A program made the translations under genes and the position numbers. From Limibacillus halophilus (lineage in GTDB: Bacteria; Pseudomonadota; Alphaproteobacteria; Kiloniellales; CECT-8803): a DNA stretch of 64,000 nucleotides. The stretch covers positions 248,001-312,000 of the forward strand of contig NZ_JACHXA010000001.1 of NCBI RefSeq assembly GCF_014191775.1, read 5' to 3'. Below the pieces are notes generated by a model, which was given only the letters and a program-made list of their open reading frames with translations, was not told the DNA's origin and made no database searches. Numbering within the stretch: the stretch's first letter is position 1; every line of letters begins with the position of its first letter. Positions 62,073 through 64,000 of the stretch are shown one piece after another.

Positions 62073-64000
62073 GTGAAGTTAGGTCAGGATAGCCTCAAAA
62101 CCCGCCGCAATCTTTCGGTCGAGGGACAGTCGTACGAATATTACAGCCTTCCGGCGGCCGCCGAGGCTGGACTTGGCGACCTATCCCGTTTGCCGTATTC
62201 GCTCAAGGTATTGCTTGAGAACCTTTTGAGGTTCGAGGATGGCGATAGTGTCAGTGTCGATGACATCAAGGCGCTGGCTGCCCGTGTACAGGGCGGCAGC
62301 CCGGATGATCGCGAAATCGCCTACCGACCGGCGCGCGTGTTGATGCAGGACTTCACCGGCGTCCCCGCCGTGGTGGACTTGGCGGCAATGCGCGAAGCGA
62401 TGGTGGGCCTGGGTGGCGACCCCCGAAAAATCAACCCGCTTTCGCCGGTCGATCTGGTCATCGACCACTCTGTGATGGTTGATTATTTCGGCGGTGCGGG
62501 CGCTTTTGAAAAGAACGTCGAACGCGAGTTCGAGCGAAACCAGGAACGGTATGCGTTCCTGCGCTGGGGCCAGAAAGCTTTCGATAACTTCTCGGTTGTT
62601 CCCCCAGGCACCGGTATTTGCCACCAGGTGAACCTCGAATACATCGCGCAAGCCGTCTGGACGAGTAAGATTGACGGCAAGAATATCGCCTATCCCGATA
62701 CTCTGGTGGGCACGGACAGCCACACGACCATGGTTAACGGGCTGGGTGTCTTGGGCTGGGGCGTCGGTGGTATCGAGGCAGAAGCCGCCATGCTCGGACA
62801 GCCGGTAACCATGCTGATCCCCGACGTCGTTGGTTTCAAGCTGTCCGGCGAGTTGAAGGAAGGCACAACGGCCACCGATCTAGTGCTCACCTGCACGGAG
62901 ATGCTGCGCAAAAAGGGCGTCGTCGGTAAGTTCGTCGAGTTCTACGGTCCCGGCCTCAAGCATTTGACCCTGGCCGACCGCGCCACGCTTGGCAACATGT
63001 CGCCGGAGTTTGGTTCAACCTGCGCTATCTTCCCGATCGACGCCGAGACGCTTCGGTATCTTGATTTCACCGGCCGCGACAAGGCGCGGGTAAAGTTGGT
63101 TGAGGCCTATGCCAAAGCGCAGGGAATGTGGCACGACGAAAGCACGCCCGACCCTGTCTTTAGCGATAGCCTAAGCTTGGATATCTCGACCGTGGAGCCC
63201 GCGCTGGCGGGACCGAAGCGGCCACAAGACCGGATAGCGCTCTCGGCCGCCTCCGGGGCCTTTTCCCGGTATGTGGCGAAGGATCGCGGCGTTGATCCCG
63301 TCGGCGCGCAAGGAACTTTCGCGGCTGAAAGCCCGTCGGCGGCCGAGCATTCCGCTGACGGTTTCTGGCGAAGCTCAGCGGTCGCGGACGAAGCCTACAC
63401 TCTGGACGACGGCGCCGTGGTCATCGCCGCCATCACCTCCTGCACGAATACATCCAATCCAAGCGTCATGGTCGGTGCGGGTCTATTGGCACGCAAGGCC
63501 TTGGCCAAGGGCCTCCAGGTTAAGCCTTGGGTGAAGACCTCGTTGGCGCCCGGATCTCAGGTGGTCAGCGACTACTTGGAGAAAGCCGGTTTGCAGACCG
63601 ATCTCGATGGGTTGGGATTCAACCTGGTCGGCTATGGCTGCACCACCTGCATCGGCAACTCCGGGCCCTTGCCGGAGAAGATTTCCGCCGCTGTCGAGGC
63701 GGGCGATTTGACGGTTTGTTCGGTTCTGTCGGGCAACCGGAACTTCGAAGGGCGCATCAACCCGCACTGCCGGGCAAACTATTTGGCGTCGCCGCCCCTG
63801 GTCGTGGCCTATGCCCTCGCGGGTTCAATGAAGGCGGACCTTCTGAATGATCCGCTGGGTACGGACAAGGAGGGCAACCCCGTCTTCCTGAAGGATATTT
63901 GGCCGTCAAATAAGGAAATTCACGAGACGATGGAAAAATCCTTGTCTCGCGAGATGTTCGAATCCCGCTATGCCAACGTTTATGAGGGGCCCGAACAGTG
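62073..64000 (+). CDS. acnA: Aconitate hydratase AcnA, truncated by the window edge
   Basis: Citrate to isocitrate in the TCA cycle. From GTG 62073 the frame stays open to the last base (642 codons, about 70 percent of a typical AcnA of 890). [13 protein letters not shown], and the [4Fe-4S] ligands Cys457 in SCTNTSNP and Cys523 and Cys526 in GCTTCIGN, are present. GGGAG lies about 10 nt before the GTG. The C-terminal swivel domain is off the window. The 182-bp gap after the PBP gene must hold its promoter; no clear pair is seen. Confidence 0.96.
   Translation, partial: MKLGQDSLKTRRNLSVEGQSYEYYSLPAAAEAGLGDLSRLPYSLKVLLENLLRFEDGDSVSVDDIKALAARVQGGSPDDREIAYRPARVLMQDFTGVPAVVDLAAMREAMVGLGGDPRKINPLSPVDLVIDHSVMVDYFGGAGAFEKNVEREFERNQERYAFLRWGQKAFDNFSVVPPGTGICHQVNLEYIAQAVWTSKIDGKNIAYPDTLVGTDSHTTMVNGLGVLGWGVGGIEAEAAMLGQPVTMLIPDVVGFKLSGELKEGTTATDLVLTCTEMLRKKGVVGKFVEFYGPGLKHLTLADRATLGNMSPEFGSTCAIFPIDAETLRYLDFTGRDKARVKLVEAYAKAQGMWHDESTPDPVFSDSLSLDISTVEPALAGPKRPQDRIALSAASGAFSRYVAKDRGVDPVGAQGTFAAESPSAAEHSADGFWRSSAVADEAYTLDDGAVVIAAITSCTNTSNPSVMVGAGLLARKALAKGLQVKPWVKTSLAPGSQVVSDYLEKAGLQTDLDGLGFNLVGYGCTTCIGNSGPLPEKISAAVEAGDLTVCSVLSGNRNFEGRINPHCRANYLASPPLVVAYALAGSMKADLLNDPLGTDKEGNPVFLKDIWPSNKEIHETMEKSLSREMFESRYANVYEGPEQ

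Overview
The window is a gene-dense stretch of chromosome (GC by eye near 60 percent) from an alphaproteobacterium, most likely of the Rhodospirillales/Kiloniellales type. The assignment rests on gene families typical of that class: a SUV3-like RNA helicase, a TIGR02300 acidic protein, Hsp20 followed by DUF1150, an NDUFA9-like protein, AddAB instead of RecBCD, a CarD regulator near FdxA, and the orders lptC-lptA-lptB-rpoN-hpf-ptsN and trpF-trpB-trpA-accD-folC. I see no insertion sequence, prophage, CRISPR array or restriction system; this is core chromosome, and the interest lies in degenerate enzymes and in RNA or promoter signals.

Layout. 0-7.3 kb: a nuclease-fold protein and an M48 lipoprotein, then carD and a catalytically degraded phosphatase homologue, a 7Fe ferredoxin, TerB, a DUF938 methyltransferase-like protein and an AhpD-like/TetR pair. 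7.3-13.6 kb: S4 protein, SUV3-like helicase and Pcm on the minus strand, divergent from htpG, which has a sigma-32-like promoter. 13.7-20.4 kb: glutamate synthase as gltD, a GST and gltB. 20.8-22.6 kb: UppP and the NDUFA9-like protein. 22.8-30 kb: tRNA-Leu(CAG), RNase D, and the KDO/LPS-export block running into rpoN, hpf and ptsN. 30-34.5 kb: a flavoprotein reductase, DUF1150 and Hsp20 behind a ROSE-like RNA thermometer and a sigma-32-like promoter, a GT87 membrane enzyme, tRNA-Ala(GGC) and TIGR02300. 34.8-48.5 kb: aroA-cmk, rpsA, ihfB, lapA, a TPR-sulfotransferase, pyrF, a membrane protein, trpF-trpB-trpA, accD and folC. 48.5-57.7 kb (minus strand): tsaE, a MurU-like nucleotidyltransferase, addB, addA, trxA and a small outer-membrane barrel. 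57.9-64 kb: a thioredoxin-reductase-like ferredoxin-NADP reductase, an RraA-like protein, PBP1A and the first 642 codons of acnA, cut by the right edge.

How the genes connect. LPS precursor supply and transport (KdsD, LptA/B/C), peptidoglycan (PBP1A, UppP, MurU-like) and sigma-54/ribosome hibernation/PtsN make an envelope and nutrient-stress theme. Aromatic amino acid, pyrimidine, fatty acid and folate synthesis share one long plus-strand run with rpsA and ihfB. The strongest leads are the ROSE-like leader of hsp20, the phosphatase homologue that has lost most of its metal ligands next to carD, a 40-nt hairpin covering the ribosome-binding site of the flavoprotein reductase gene, the structured ihfB leader, a 15-bp palindrome before the AhpD-like/TetR pair, and the lack of an AmgK-type kinase gene between tsaE and the MurU-like gene.
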